DNA of 38,449 bases. Origin: Microtetraspora malaysiensis. GTDB lineage: Bacteria; Actinomycetota; Actinomycetes; Streptosporangiales; Streptosporangiaceae. A program made the position numbers and the translations under genes. The notes beneath the pieces are model-generated. The model searched no databases. It saw only the letters and a program-made list of their open reading frames with translations, and was not told where the DNA came from. The DNA lies in NCBI RefSeq assembly GCF_001528665.1, contig NZ_BBYJ01000017.1:1-38449 (forward strand), given 5' to 3'. Of this stretch, positions 1-7,882 are shown piece by piece; position 1 is the first letter of the stretch, and each line of letters opens with the position of its first letter.

Positions 1-11
1 AGGGAGGACCC

Positions 12-2126
12 GTGCTCTGGGTTGCGATCATCGGGCTCGTCGCTACGGGCGTCGCGCTCGCCCTGGCGGGCCGCCGCGTGGCGTTCCTCTACAGGCTCGC
101 CACCAGCGGCCAGCCCGCGCCGGAACGGATCACGTACGCCAAGGAGAACGCCGGCGCGGAGATCAAGACCCAGCTGGTCGAGGTCTTCGGGCAGAAGAAG
201 CTCCTGAAGTGGACGCCGTCGGGCACCGCGCACTTCTTCGTGATGTGGGCGTTCTTCATCCTCGCGACGGTCTATCTTGAGGCCTACGGCGCACTCATCC
301 AGGGGATGATCACCGGCACACCCGATTTCCACATCCCGCTGATCGGGACATGGCCGGTGCTCGGCTTCCTCCAGGACTTCATCGCGGTCGCCGCGCTCAT
401 CGGACTGATCGCCTTCGCCGTGATCCGGCTCAAGAACTCGCCCAAGAAACTCGGGCGGGATTCCCGGTTCTCCGGCTCACACCTGGGCGGCGCCTGGCTC
501 GTCCTCTTCATGATCTTCAACGTGATCTGGACGATGTTCCTGTTCCGCGGCGCGGCCGTGAACACCGGGAACTTCCCGTACGCCTCCGGCGCGTTCGCCT
601 CGGAGCTGACCGCCAAGATCCTGCCCACCAGCGAGCTGCTGGAGGAGATCGGCCTCCTGCTGCACATCGGCGTCATGCTGGTGTTCCTGATCATCGTGGT
701 GAACTCCAAGCACCTGCACATCTTCACCGCGCCGCTGAACGTGCTCTTCTCCCGCCGCCCGGACGGCCTGGGCGCCGCGCAGGAGATGCGCAGCGGCGGC
801 AAGGTGCTCGACTTCGAGGAGGCCGACCCCGAGGTCGACGTGTTCGGCCGGGGCAAGATCCAGGACACCACCTGGAAGGGCTTCCTGGACTTCTACACCT
901 GCACCGAATGCGGCCGCTGCCAGTCGCAGTGCCCCGCGTGGAACACCGACAAGCCGCTGTCGCCCAAGATGCTGATCATCGACCAGCGCGACCACGCCTT
1001 CAAGGTGGCCCCGTACCTGCTGGCGGGTGAGGACAAGAGGGACTCCTACCCCGAGGACGTGCTCGCGCTGCTGGACAAGCCCCTCGTGGGCGAGGACGGC
1101 GTCATCCACCCGGACGTGCTGTGGTCGTGCACCAACTGCGGCGCCTGCGTCGAGCAGTGCCCGGTGGACATCGAGCACATCGACCACATCCTGGACATGC
1201 GCCGCTACCAGGTCATGATCGAGTCCTCGTTCCCGTCCGAGGCGGGCGTCATGCTCAAGAACCTCGAGAACAAGGGCAACCCGTGGGGCATGCCGGAGAT
1301 GAAGCGGGCCGAGTGGATCGAGGAGCTCGACTTCGAGGTCCCGATCATCGACTCGACGATGCCCGAGGGCGTCGAGTACCTGTTCTGGGTCGGCTGCGCG
1401 GGCGCGCTTGAGGACCGGGCGAAGAAGACCACCAAGGCGGTCGCCGAGCTGCTGCACATCGCGGGTGTGAAGTTCGGCGTGCTCGGCCCGATGGAGGCGT
1501 GCACGGGTGACCCGGCCCGCCGCCTGGGCATGGAGTTCCTCTTCAACATGCTGGCCCAGCAGAACATCGAGACGCTGAACGAGGCCGGCGTCAAGAAGAT
1601 CGTGGCGACCTGCCCGCACTGCTTCAACACGCTCGCCAACGAGTACCCGCAGCTCGGCGGCACCTACGAGGTCGTGCACCACACGCAGCTTCTGGCGCAC
1701 CTGGTCGAGGAGGGCAGGCTCACCCCGATCACGCCGATCGAGGAGAAGATCACCTACCACGACCCGTGCTTCCTGGGCCGCCACAACAAGGTGTACGCGC
1801 AGCCCCGCGACATCATGGCGAAGGTGCCGGGTGTCCAGGCGCAGGAGATGCACCGGTGTAAGGACCGTGGTTTCTGCTGCGGCGCCGGTGGTGCCCGCAT
1901 GTGGATGGAGGAGCGGCTCGGCAAGCGGATCAACACCGAGCGGGTGGACGAGGCGCTGACCACCGATCCCGACACCGTCTCCACCGCGTGCCCGTTCTGC
2001 CTGGTGATGCTGGGTGACGCGATCAACGAGAAGAAGAACAGCGGCGAGGCCAAGGAGACGCTGGAAGTCGTCGATGTGGCCCAGCTTCTGATCAAGTCCG
2101 TCAAGGGCGAGCCGGTCGCCGGCTGA
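12..2126 (+). CDS. Membrane-anchored (Fe-S) oxidoreductase, HdrD/GlpC-like
   Basis: Predicted electron-transfer oxidoreductase of 704 residues. About five hydrophobic segments lie in the first 235 residues, resembling the cytochrome-b-type (NarI-like) membrane domain of this family. Two ferredoxin-type 4Fe-4S motifs follow: C297-C300-C303-C307P and C373-C376-C379-C383P. Two cysteine-rich CCG-type domains come next, seen as VGCAGA (C462), ATCPHCFN, DPCFLGRHN, GFCCGAGG and TACPFC, as in heterodisulfide reductase subunit D and GlpC. In actinobacteria such proteins are thought to pass electrons between a flavoprotein partner and quinone; the partner and substrate cannot be read from the sequence. 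The GTG start has AGGGAGG at positions 1-7. A hairpin after the stop suggests it ends its transcript. Confidence 0.88.
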   Translation: MLWVAIIGLVATGVALALAGRRVAFLYRLATSGQPAPERITYAKENAGAEIKTQLVEVFGQKKLLKWTPSGTAHFFVMWAFFILATVYLEAYGALIQGMITGTPDFHIPLIGTWPVLGFLQDFIAVAALIGLIAFAVIRLKNSPKKLGRDSRFSGSHLGGAWLVLFMIFNVIWTMFLFRGAAVNTGNFPYASGAFASELTAKILPTSELLEEIGLLLHIGVMLVFLIIVVNSKHLHIFTAPLNVLFSRRPDGLGAAQEMRSGGKVLDFEEADPEVDVFGRGKIQDTTWKGFLDFYTCTECGRCQSQCPAWNTDKPLSPKMLIIDQRDHAFKVAPYLLAGEDKRDSYPEDVLALLDKPLVGEDGVIHPDVLWSCTNCGACVEQCPVDIEHIDHILDMRRYQVMIESSFPSEAGVMLKNLENKGNPWGMPEMKRAEWIEELDFEVPIIDSTMPEGVEYLFWVGCAGALEDRAKKTTKAVAELLHIAGVKFGVLGPMEACTGDPARRLGMEFLFNMLAQQNIETLNEAGVKKIVATCPHCFNTLANEYPQLGGTYEVVHHTQLLAHLVEEGRLTPITPIEEKITYHDPCFLGRHNKVYAQPRDIMAKVPGVQAQEMHRCKDRGFCCGAGGARMWMEERLGKRINTERVDEALTTDPDTVSTACPFCLVMLGDAINEKKNSGEAKETLEVVDVAQLLIKSVKGEPVAG

Positions 2127-2143
2127 CGGAGGGCGTGAGCCGT

Positions 2144-2185
2144 ACGGGCCGCACTTCCCGGGGAGGAACGGGGAGGGCGGCCCGT
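2144..2185 (+). terminator. Hairpin after the Fe-S oxidoreductase
   Basis: ACGGGCCGC (2144-2152) pairs perfectly with GCGGCCCGT (2177-2185). The loop is 24 bases and holds further G/C runs. It begins 18 bp after the stop codon. It has no U-tract, as is usual for GC-rich actinobacterial terminators. Confidence 0.55.
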
Positions 2186-2256
2186 CGCTTGTCAATCTTA
2201 TCTACAATTTGTGGAATTTGTCCGTCAAGTGACAAGAAGTGACGGGAAACGCAGGG

Positions 2257-2285
2257 TTGATCCCAAATCCCTTTCTCGGTATATC
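2257..2285 (+). promoter_or_regulatory. Sigma70-like promoter for the glycosyltransferase unit
   Basis: TTGATC (2257-2262) and TATATC (2280-2285) are separated by exactly 17 bp, inside an unusually AT-rich stretch of this GC-rich window (about 2190-2330). Transcription would begin about 55 bases before the GTG at 2349, which has GGGGAGGGGG upstream. Two direct GTGAC motifs lie just upstream (about 2229-2245). Confidence 0.5.
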
Positions 2286-2348
2286 CACATAACGGGAAAA
2301 TCACGGTAACCTCAACGGTGGCTCAATCAACGGGGAGGGGGCTGCGCG

Positions 2349-3170
2349 GTGAGCGTGATCGTTACGAATGCCGAAGTCACCCTTGCCGACGTGCTTTCCG
2401 TGCGGATGACGCTTGAGGAGCCGCTGACAGGCGGAGACCGGCTGGTCCTGCGGCACCGCGGCACGGGAACCGAGCGCCTGATCTCCCTTGGCGGACGCGA
2501 GGAGGCCGAGGCCCCGGCGGAGACGGCCGGGCTCGCGGTCCCGCTGGCGCCGCTTTCGCTCACGCCCGGCCGTTGGGACGCCTACCTGCAGCGCGACGGC
2601 GTCCGGACGCGGATGCGCAGCGTCGATCCCGGATTCTCCCTCGACAGCCTCGACGCGTACGCGCTGGGACGGCGCACGCTGGCATACCGGGCGTATCGCA
2701 CCCGCAACGGCTTTCTGGCCGTCAAGATCGACCGGGCCGCTCCGGTGGCGGACGTCCGGGCGGTGTGGTTCCGCGAGGGGCGCTTCGAGGTCACCGGCCT
2801 GCTCGCGTACACCGGGCTGGACGACGACGACCGGCACCGCGACGCGCGGCTGGCGATGCGCCGCGGCGGCCAGGGCGGCCAGGGCGAGCGGGACGCGAGC
2901 GTGACCGTCGCCGCCACCGTGCAGGGCGTGCGGTTCCACGCGGCGCTCTCGCTGTGCGACGTGCTCGCCGCCGCGCCCCAGCAGGAGGGCGTCTGGCGGC
3001 CGTCCCTGGAGGTGGACGGCGTCGATGGACCGCTCCCGCTGGGGGCCAGGATCGACGACGTCGAGGGCAAGCGCCGCCGGGTCCACTTCCCCCGCGTGCT
3101 CGTGGACGGCGTCCCGGTCACCCCCACCTTCACCTCCGACGACGAGCTACGGCTGGAGGTGGGAGCGTGA
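2349..3170 (+). CDS. Unknown protein coupled to a GT4 glycosyltransferase
   Basis: A 273-residue soluble protein with no signal peptide or membrane segment. It is rich in short beta-strand-like stretches, with a repeated style of clauses such as LTPGRWDAYL and GVRFHAAL, which suggests beta-sandwich modules. I see no catalytic motif. GTG start with GGGGAGGGGG about 8 bases upstream. The last four bases, GTGA, overlap the start of the glycosyltransferase gene, so the two proteins are probably made together. A role as a non-catalytic companion domain for cell-surface polymer glycosylation, for example of a teichoic-acid-like polymer, is inference from the neighbour only. Confidence 0.75.
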   Translation: MSVIVTNAEVTLADVLSVRMTLEEPLTGGDRLVLRHRGTGTERLISLGGREEAEAPAETAGLAVPLAPLSLTPGRWDAYLQRDGVRTRMRSVDPGFSLDSLDAYALGRRTLAYRAYRTRNGFLAVKIDRAAPVADVRAVWFREGRFEVTGLLAYTGLDDDDRHRDARLAMRRGGQGGQGERDASVTVAATVQGVRFHAALSLCDVLAAAPQQEGVWRPSLEVDGVDGPLPLGARIDDVEGKRRRVHFPRVLVDGVPVTPTFTSDDELRLEVGA

Positions 3171-4243
3171 AGATCTCCTTCCTCGTCCCCTCCGCGTACG
3201 CGATGCGCGGAGACGTGCGCGCCACCCTGAACCTCGCGGCGGGGCTGGCGGCGCGGCACGAGGTGGAGATCGTGAGCGTCAAGCGGACCAGGGAGACACC
3301 GTTCTTCCCGGTCGATCCGCGGGTCTCCCTGCGCTGGCTGGTCGACGCGCGCCCCGGCGTGCGCCACCTGCTGCCCCCCGGCCAGGTGCGCACCGAGGTC
3401 GCGCTCTGGCGCGCCCTGCGCGGGCTGCGCGCGGACGTGCTCGTCACGACCCGGCCGGGCCTCGGCGTCCAGGCCGCCCGGCACGCGCCGCGCGAGGTGG
3501 TGCGCATCGCCCGCGAGTGGTCGCGCCCCGCGGTGCCCGAGCCGGTCCGCCGGCTCTATCCCCGGCTGGACGCGGTGGTGACCAGCACGGCGAGCGCGCG
3601 GGACGAGTGGGCCCGCCTCCTCGACGACGACCTCTCGGTGCACACCATCCCGGACGCGCTGCCCGCCGGGCCGTGGCCCCGCTCCCGCATGGACAACCGC
3701 ATCGTCAGCGCCGGCGGCCGGCTGGTGCCCGTCAAGTCGTACAACCGGCTGATCCGCGCGTTCGCGATCGTCGCGGACAAGCGGCCCGACTGGCGGCTGC
3801 GCCTGTACGGCACCGGCCCGGAGGAGAAGCGGCTGCGCGGCCTCGTCAGCGAGCTGGACCTCCACAACCACGTCTACTTCATGGGCGCGACGTCCGACCT
3901 GCCCGGCGAGTTCGCCAAGGCGTCCATCGTGGCGGTGCCGTCCCGGCAGGAGGCGCCCGGCATGAGCGTGGTCGAGGCGCTGAGCTGCGGTGTTCCGGTG
4001 GTGGGGTTCGAGGGATCGCGCGGGCCGGCGGAGTTCGTCCGGCCCGGTCACGACAGCGTGCTGGTGCCCGAGGGCGACGACGAGGTCGAGGCGTACGCCA
4101 CCGCGCTGCTCGGCCTGGTGGACGACGACCGCCGCCGGCTGGCGCTCGCCGCCGGGGCCCTGCGGACCGCCGAGGCGCACGCCGCGGGCGCCGTCGCGGC
4201 CCGCTGGCAGGAGCTGATGTACGGCCTGCGGTCCCGTGAGTGA
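3167..4243 (+). CDS. Family 4 glycosyltransferase
   Basis: A 358-residue GT-B-fold retaining glycosyltransferase. The N-terminal half begins KISFLVPSAYAMRGDVRATLNLAAGL, in pieces typical of the acceptor-binding Rossmann domain with its early glycine loop. The C-terminal half carries the donor-site signature: RIVSAGGRLVPVK, LRLYGTGPEEKRLR and the E-x7-E segment EAPGMSVVEALSCGVPVVGF. It should transfer a sugar from a nucleotide donor to an envelope acceptor on the cytoplasmic face; sugar and acceptor are unknown. The GTG start overlaps the preceding stop (GTGA). No membrane segment is seen. Confidence 0.87.
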   Translation: MKISFLVPSAYAMRGDVRATLNLAAGLAARHEVEIVSVKRTRETPFFPVDPRVSLRWLVDARPGVRHLLPPGQVRTEVALWRALRGLRADVLVTTRPGLGVQAARHAPREVVRIAREWSRPAVPEPVRRLYPRLDAVVTSTASARDEWARLLDDDLSVHTIPDALPAGPWPRSRMDNRIVSAGGRLVPVKSYNRLIRAFAIVADKRPDWRLRLYGTGPEEKRLRGLVSELDLHNHVYFMGATSDLPGEFAKASIVAVPSRQEAPGMSVVEALSCGVPVVGFEGSRGPAEFVRPGHDSVLVPEGDDEVEAYATALLGLVDDDRRRLALAAGALRTAEAHAAGAVAARWQELMYGLRSRE

Positions 4244-4266
4244 CTGGCGTTCATCCTCAAAACGGG

Positions 4267-4278
4267 TAGCGTGAGGTC
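4267..4278 (+). promoter_or_regulatory. Likely -10 element giving a leaderless csoR-type mRNA
   Basis: TAGCGT at 4267-4272 fits the actinobacterial TANNNT -10 consensus and sits 6 bases before the ATG. Transcription would therefore begin at or next to the start codon, without a separate ribosome binding site. The -35 region is not convincing. GAGG at 4273-4276 is too close to be a normal Shine-Dalgarno site. Confidence 0.4.
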
Positions 4279-4560
4279 ATGCACGGGTACAGCGGTGACA
4301 AGCAGGCGTATCTCACAAGGCTGCGCCGGATCGAGGGACAGATCCGGGGCCTCCATCGGATGGTCGACGAGGACGCGTACTGCATCGACATCCTCACCCA
4401 GGTGTCCGCGGCCACCCGTGCGCTGCAGGCGGTGGCCCTCGGACTGCTGGAGGACCACATCGCGCACTGCGTCGCCCACGCGGTGAACGAGGGTGGCCCC
4501 GGGGCGGACGAGAAGATCAAGGAAGCGTCGGCGGCCATCGCCCGGCTCGTACGCTCCTGA
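4279..4560 (+). CDS. CsoR/FrmR-family metal-sensing repressor
   Basis: A 93-residue all-helical repressor of the CsoR/RcnR/FrmR family. The fingerprint is clear: RLRRIEGQIRGL near the N-terminus, then C35, H60 and C64 (Y34-C35 and DHIAHC). This matches the Cys-His-Cys ligand set of Cu(I)-sensing CsoR, so copper is the likeliest effector. Such proteins release DNA when they bind metal or when the cysteines are modified. No copper ATPase, chaperone or formaldehyde gene lies beside it, so its target is elsewhere. A strong hairpin follows. ATG chosen because of the conserved N-terminus and the -10 element immediately upstream. Confidence 0.88.
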   Translation: MHGYSGDKQAYLTRLRRIEGQIRGLHRMVDEDAYCIDILTQVSAATRALQAVALGLLEDHIAHCVAHAVNEGGPGADEKIKEASAAIARLVRS

Positions 4561-4620
4561 GCATCGCCTGAGTGGTGGCGGGGTTTTCGGCGGGAACTGG
4601 TTGACTAGTCCGGGAAAACG

Positions 4621-4650
4621 ATCCCGGACTCCGTCGCCGGAGTCCGGGAT
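4621..4650 (+). terminator. Strong perfect hairpin between convergent genes
   Basis: ATCCCGGACTCCG (4621-4633) and its perfect complement CGGAGTCCGGGAT (4638-4650) are separated by a 4-base TCGC loop. It lies between the CsoR-type gene and the convergent small gene at 4683, so it can serve as a terminator for both strands. Confidence 0.75.
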
Positions 4651-4682
4651 GATCGGTTGTCGGGTTTCTCGCCTATTCGCCT

Positions 4683-4844
4683 TCAGCGGCTCGCCGAAGT
4701 CCCCAAACCGAGTGCGTTGTCGAGTTCTTCCACGGTCAGTCGCTCATCGCTGAAGTTAACGGCCTCCAGCACCTCTGCGTAGAGCGCGATCTCGTCCAAC
4801 GCGACACGGTCGTGAACCCGAGAGTCCAGGTCGTCGTGCCCCAC
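4683..4844 (-). CDS. Small acidic protein, 53 residues, function unknown
   Basis: The frame stays open much further upstream, but the likely gene is the short 3' part. GTG at 4844 has AAGGAAGGA 7 bases before it, the best ribosome binding site in this area, and the upstream part reads as low-complexity noise. The product is acidic (HDDLDSR, ALDEIALYAEVLEAV, ERLTVEELDNALGL) and probably forms two or three helices. Its style matches short conserved actinobacterial proteins annotated only as hypothetical. An ATG at 4877 is an alternative start. The bases just upstream (4850-5040) hold AT-rich patches that could be its promoter. Confidence 0.6.
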   Translation of the reverse strand: MGHDDLDSRVHDRVALDEIALYAEVLEAVNFSDERLTVEELDNALGLGTSASR

Positions 4845-5067
4845 CGCGTCGTCCTTCCTTCTGCAGCCCACACCCATCACGAGGTTACGTCCGGCGGTCT
4901 TTCCCCGACATGGCCCATCGGGACCATTCCTGAGGGCTGGTCCGCCCCCTCCCGGTAACCATTTCCCGGATTCTGAGATCACAATTCGGTTAATTTCGGG
5001 AGGGGGTCCCGATGCTTTGGTAAAAGCAGAGGTTATCGCGCTTGATGGGTTTCTCGTGAACAATGCG

Positions 5068-6456
5068 TCAGCTGTGAAAAAGCCACCCGGACTCTGACCG
5101 GTCGTGGAATTCCCTGGTCACTGTGAGGCCGGGAACGGTGTCGTCCCGCTGGTGCATGAGATGCGCGACGAGCGCCGACGCGACCGGGAACCCGCGCGGC
5201 GGCGGCGCCGTGCCGGTGAGCGCGCACCAGGCCAGGCCGGTGGCGTACGCGGCTCCGAGCAGGGCGGCGGCCGTGTCGCGGCCGGACGGCACCAGGGTGG
5301 CGGGAAGCGTGCCCGAGGAGGGCCAGCAGCCGCGCAGCGGATGCGCCCGGTCGGTGAGCGCCACATAGAACGACCGGCGCATCTCGTCGTCCATCCAGGG
5401 ATAGAGCAGCGGTACCACGCCGGCCGTGACGCCCCGCGTCACCGCCGTGACGTCGGCGGCGAGCAGTGAGGCGGCGACCGCGCGCGGGTCGGCTCCTGAG
5501 GCGGTCGCGTGCCCCAGCGCATCGACCAGGTCGTACAGCCGGTGCCGGAAATGCTCGCCGGGGGACGTCTCGGACAGGGTCGCCACGGCGAGGTGCGGCG
5601 GGCGACGGGCCAGCCAGGCCTGCCGTACGGCGCCGGCCTGGGCCGCGGGGCCGTCCAGCCAGGGGTGGGCGGCGGCCGGGCCGGCCATCGCGAGGAGGGC
5701 GTCGGCCCTGGGGCGGAACCGCGCGTCGGCCCGGAGCGCCGAGGCGGTCTCGACGACCAGCCCGGCCATCTGCCCGGCGAGCCGCGCCCCCGCCTCTCCC
5801 GGCCGGGCGAGCATCCGCTCGGCGTACAGCGACACGAGCGCGTCGAGGGGAACCGGCGGGAGCCAGCGCACCCACTCGTCCCCGGGCAGCGGCCGGGCCA
5901 GGAACTCGCCGAACATCGACAGCAGCACCTCGTTGCCGTCGAAGGCCGGGGCGTAGGCGCACCACATGATCGTCGCCCACACGGCCGCGACGGTGCCGGC
6001 GACGTCCGCGGCGAAGACGTCGTGGAACGGACCCGCCGGCAGTGGGAAGTCGTCGCGGCCCAGCCGGCGGCGCGCGACCATCAGTTCCCTGATCCGCTCG
6101 GTGACGTCCTGGGGCACGTCCGGCCCGACGAACCCCTGTGTGGAGCCGCTCTCGATCGCGAAGTCGGGCCCGGCGGGCACGAGGAGCGGCGGGATCGCCG
6201 CGGCCGGCGCGGGTCGGGCGGCGGAGCGGACGTGGGGCAGTGCCGGGGGCGCCGAGAGGTGCCAGCGGCCGTCCACCCGGTCCAGCCGGTACCAGCGCGC
6301 GTGCGTGCCGAACAGCCAGCACGAGCCGTCGGGGGCCATCAGGACCCGCGCGGCGATCGCCTGCGCGCGTGCGGGATCGGGCAGCGTCGCCCAGCGCGGA
6401 TCGGCGACCATGGCGCGGACGTCCCGCTCGATCGCCGTGAAGCCGTCCCAGTGCAC
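5068..6456 (-). CDS. Conserved hypothetical protein, 462 residues
   Basis: A soluble, helix-rich protein with no recognised catalytic motif. Pieces such as VHWDGFTAIERDVRAM, WLFGTHARWYRLD, LLYPWMDDEMRRSFY and ATGLAWCALTG read as genuine coding sequence with very GC-rich third positions. The frame extends to an ATG at 6606, but the extra 50 codons use many A/T third positions, lack a ribosome binding site and would almost abut the divergent gene at 6615. I therefore prefer the GTG at 6456; another GTG lies at 6504. The central GSTQGFVGPDVP segment and W/Y-rich N-terminus suggest a domain that reads a bound ligand, but this is guesswork. It is divergent from the mannosyltransferase gene. Confidence 0.7.
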   Translation of the reverse strand: MHWDGFTAIERDVRAMVADPRWATLPDPARAQAIAARVLMAPDGSCWLFGTHARWYRLDRVDGRWHLSAPPALPHVRSAARPAPAAAIPPLLVPAGPDFAIESGSTQGFVGPDVPQDVTERIRELMVARRRLGRDDFPLPAGPFHDVFAADVAGTVAAVWATIMWCAYAPAFDGNEVLLSMFGEFLARPLPGDEWVRWLPPVPLDALVSLYAERMLARPGEAGARLAGQMAGLVVETASALRADARFRPRADALLAMAGPAAAHPWLDGPAAQAGAVRQAWLARRPPHLAVATLSETSPGEHFRHRLYDLVDALGHATASGADPRAVAASLLAADVTAVTRGVTAGVVPLLYPWMDDEMRRSFYVALTDRAHPLRGCWPSSGTLPATLVPSGRDTAAALLGAAYATGLAWCALTGTAPPPRGFPVASALVAHLMHQRDDTVPGLTVTREFHDRSESGWLFHS

Positions 6457-6614
6457 CCGGCAATGGTAGATCGCGCCGCCGACAGGGCGGCCTGAAACAT
6501 TCACCCGGGGTACGCCGATGACCTGGGAGGATGGCGAGGCCCGGGCGGGGTGCCGGGTTTTCTCCTCGACTTTCTCTTTGCACAGGGGGGTGTCACGTAC
6601 TTCCATTGGTCAGC

Positions 6615-7793
6615 GTGACGGAGACTCAGCGGGCGGAGGCCGGAGTGGAACCCGCATCGGACCCCGGTGTGGCGCGAAGTGACGAACGGCTCGGCCGGCT
6701 GCGGCGGCTCCTCGGCCGGCCGGCCGACCGGACCGCCCTGCTGATCTGGTTCTTCTGGCACGTCGCGACGTACATCTACATGGTGCTGGCGGCGCCCGGC
6801 CGCACCGAGGCGCCCCTGCTCGACCGGCTCACGCCGTGGGACGCGGACAACTTCATCGCGATCGCGCAGTACGGCTACGACGGCCCGCCGGACATGTCGG
6901 ACGCGCCGAAACTGGTGGCGTTCTTCCCCGGGCTGCCGCTGCTGCTGCGGGACCTGCACTGGCTGATCCCCAACTGGAGCCTGGCCATCGTCCTGGTGTC
7001 CCTCGTGGCGAGCGCGGTGGTCGCGGTGGCGCTGTCCCGGCTGAGCGACTCCTACCGGCAGGGCACGGGCACCTGGACGGTGCTGGCGTTCTTCCTCAGC
7101 CCGTTCGCGGTGTTCCTGCTCGCGGGGTACTCCGAGGCGCCGTTCCTCGCGCTGGCGATCCCCGCGTGGCTGCTCGCCCGCCGGGGGCGCTGGGCGGCCG
7201 CCTCTGTCTGCGCCGCGCTGGCGTCCTCGATCCGGGTGTCCGGGTTGTTCCTCGCGTTCGGCCTGGCCGTGATGTTCCTGGTCGCCGAGAACGGCAGGCA
7301 GTGGCGCAAGCTGCCCTGGCTGGCGCTGCCCGGCGTGCCGGTCCTCGCGTACATGGTCTATCTCTGGAACCGCACGGGCGATCTGATGGCGTGGAAGGCG
7401 GCCGAGGCGCAGTACTGGGGGCGGTTCCCCGAGAAGCCTTGGCTGGTGTTCCTCAACACCTGGAACCGGTCCATCGACGAGGTGGTGCTGCGCACGTCGT
7501 ACCAGGAGGAGATGCTGGCGGCGGCGGTGCTCGTGGCGCTCATCGTCTGGCGGCTGGTGCGCTTCCGATGGGCGGACGTCGCCTATCTCGCGCCGCAGGC
7601 GGTGGCGCTGCTGGCGATGTCGTCGTTCTACATGTCCGTGGGGCGGGCCTCGCTGCTGTGGTGGCCGCTCTATCTCTCCATCGGCATCGTGGGCTCGCGC
7701 CGTCCCTGGGTGTTCATGGCGTACCTGGCGGTGGCCGTGCCCGTCATGGCCATCAATGTGGGGAATTTCACCACCGGTGCGTGGGTGGGGTAA
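6615..7793 (+). CDS. PIG-V-like integral membrane mannosyltransferase
   Basis: A 392-residue polytopic membrane protein with about 8-10 hydrophobic segments. The first external loop carries WDADNFIAIAQYGY followed by KLVAFFPGLPLLLR. This WDxxxF... plus FFPxxP pattern is typical of GT-C polyprenyl-phosphate-mannose-dependent mannosyltransferases of the PIG-V type. It should add mannose to a lipid or protein acceptor on the outer face of the membrane. The GTG at 6615 (VTETQRAEAG) was chosen because translation further upstream is arginine-rich noise. Divergent from the gene ending at 6456. The final segment is hydrophobic and ends TTGAWVG. Confidence 0.82.
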   Translation: MTETQRAEAGVEPASDPGVARSDERLGRLRRLLGRPADRTALLIWFFWHVATYIYMVLAAPGRTEAPLLDRLTPWDADNFIAIAQYGYDGPPDMSDAPKLVAFFPGLPLLLRDLHWLIPNWSLAIVLVSLVASAVVAVALSRLSDSYRQGTGTWTVLAFFLSPFAVFLLAGYSEAPFLALAIPAWLLARRGRWAAASVCAALASSIRVSGLFLAFGLAVMFLVAENGRQWRKLPWLALPGVPVLAYMVYLWNRTGDLMAWKAAEAQYWGRFPEKPWLVFLNTWNRSIDEVVLRTSYQEEMLAAAVLVALIVWRLVRFRWADVAYLAPQAVALLAMSSFYMSVGRASLLWWPLYLSIGIVGSRRPWVFMAYLAVAVPVMAINVGNFTTGAWVG

Positions 7794-7882
7794 GACGTCC
7801 CTTTTGCCGCGATCTATCCCCATCTCGCTAGTATGATCACGTTTGCTACGCTCAGTAGTCTATTGATTATGGAGAGTGAGCT

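Noticed and set aside
477-2195. A 572-codon minus-strand frame opposite the Fe-S oxidoreductase
   Set aside because: Antisense shadow in GC-rich DNA, rich in Arg, Leu, Val and His; the plus-strand frame has two ferredoxin and two CCG motif sets.
6457-6606. N-terminal extension of the 462-residue hypothetical protein to ATG 6606
   Set aside because: Codon third positions here are much less GC-rich than in the gene body, there is no ribosome binding site, and it would leave only 8 bp to the divergent start.
7800-7882. A possible riboswitch or leader before the secreted hydrolase
   Set aside because: Only an AT-rich promoter-like stretch is visible; no conserved aptamer-like pairing could be drawn.
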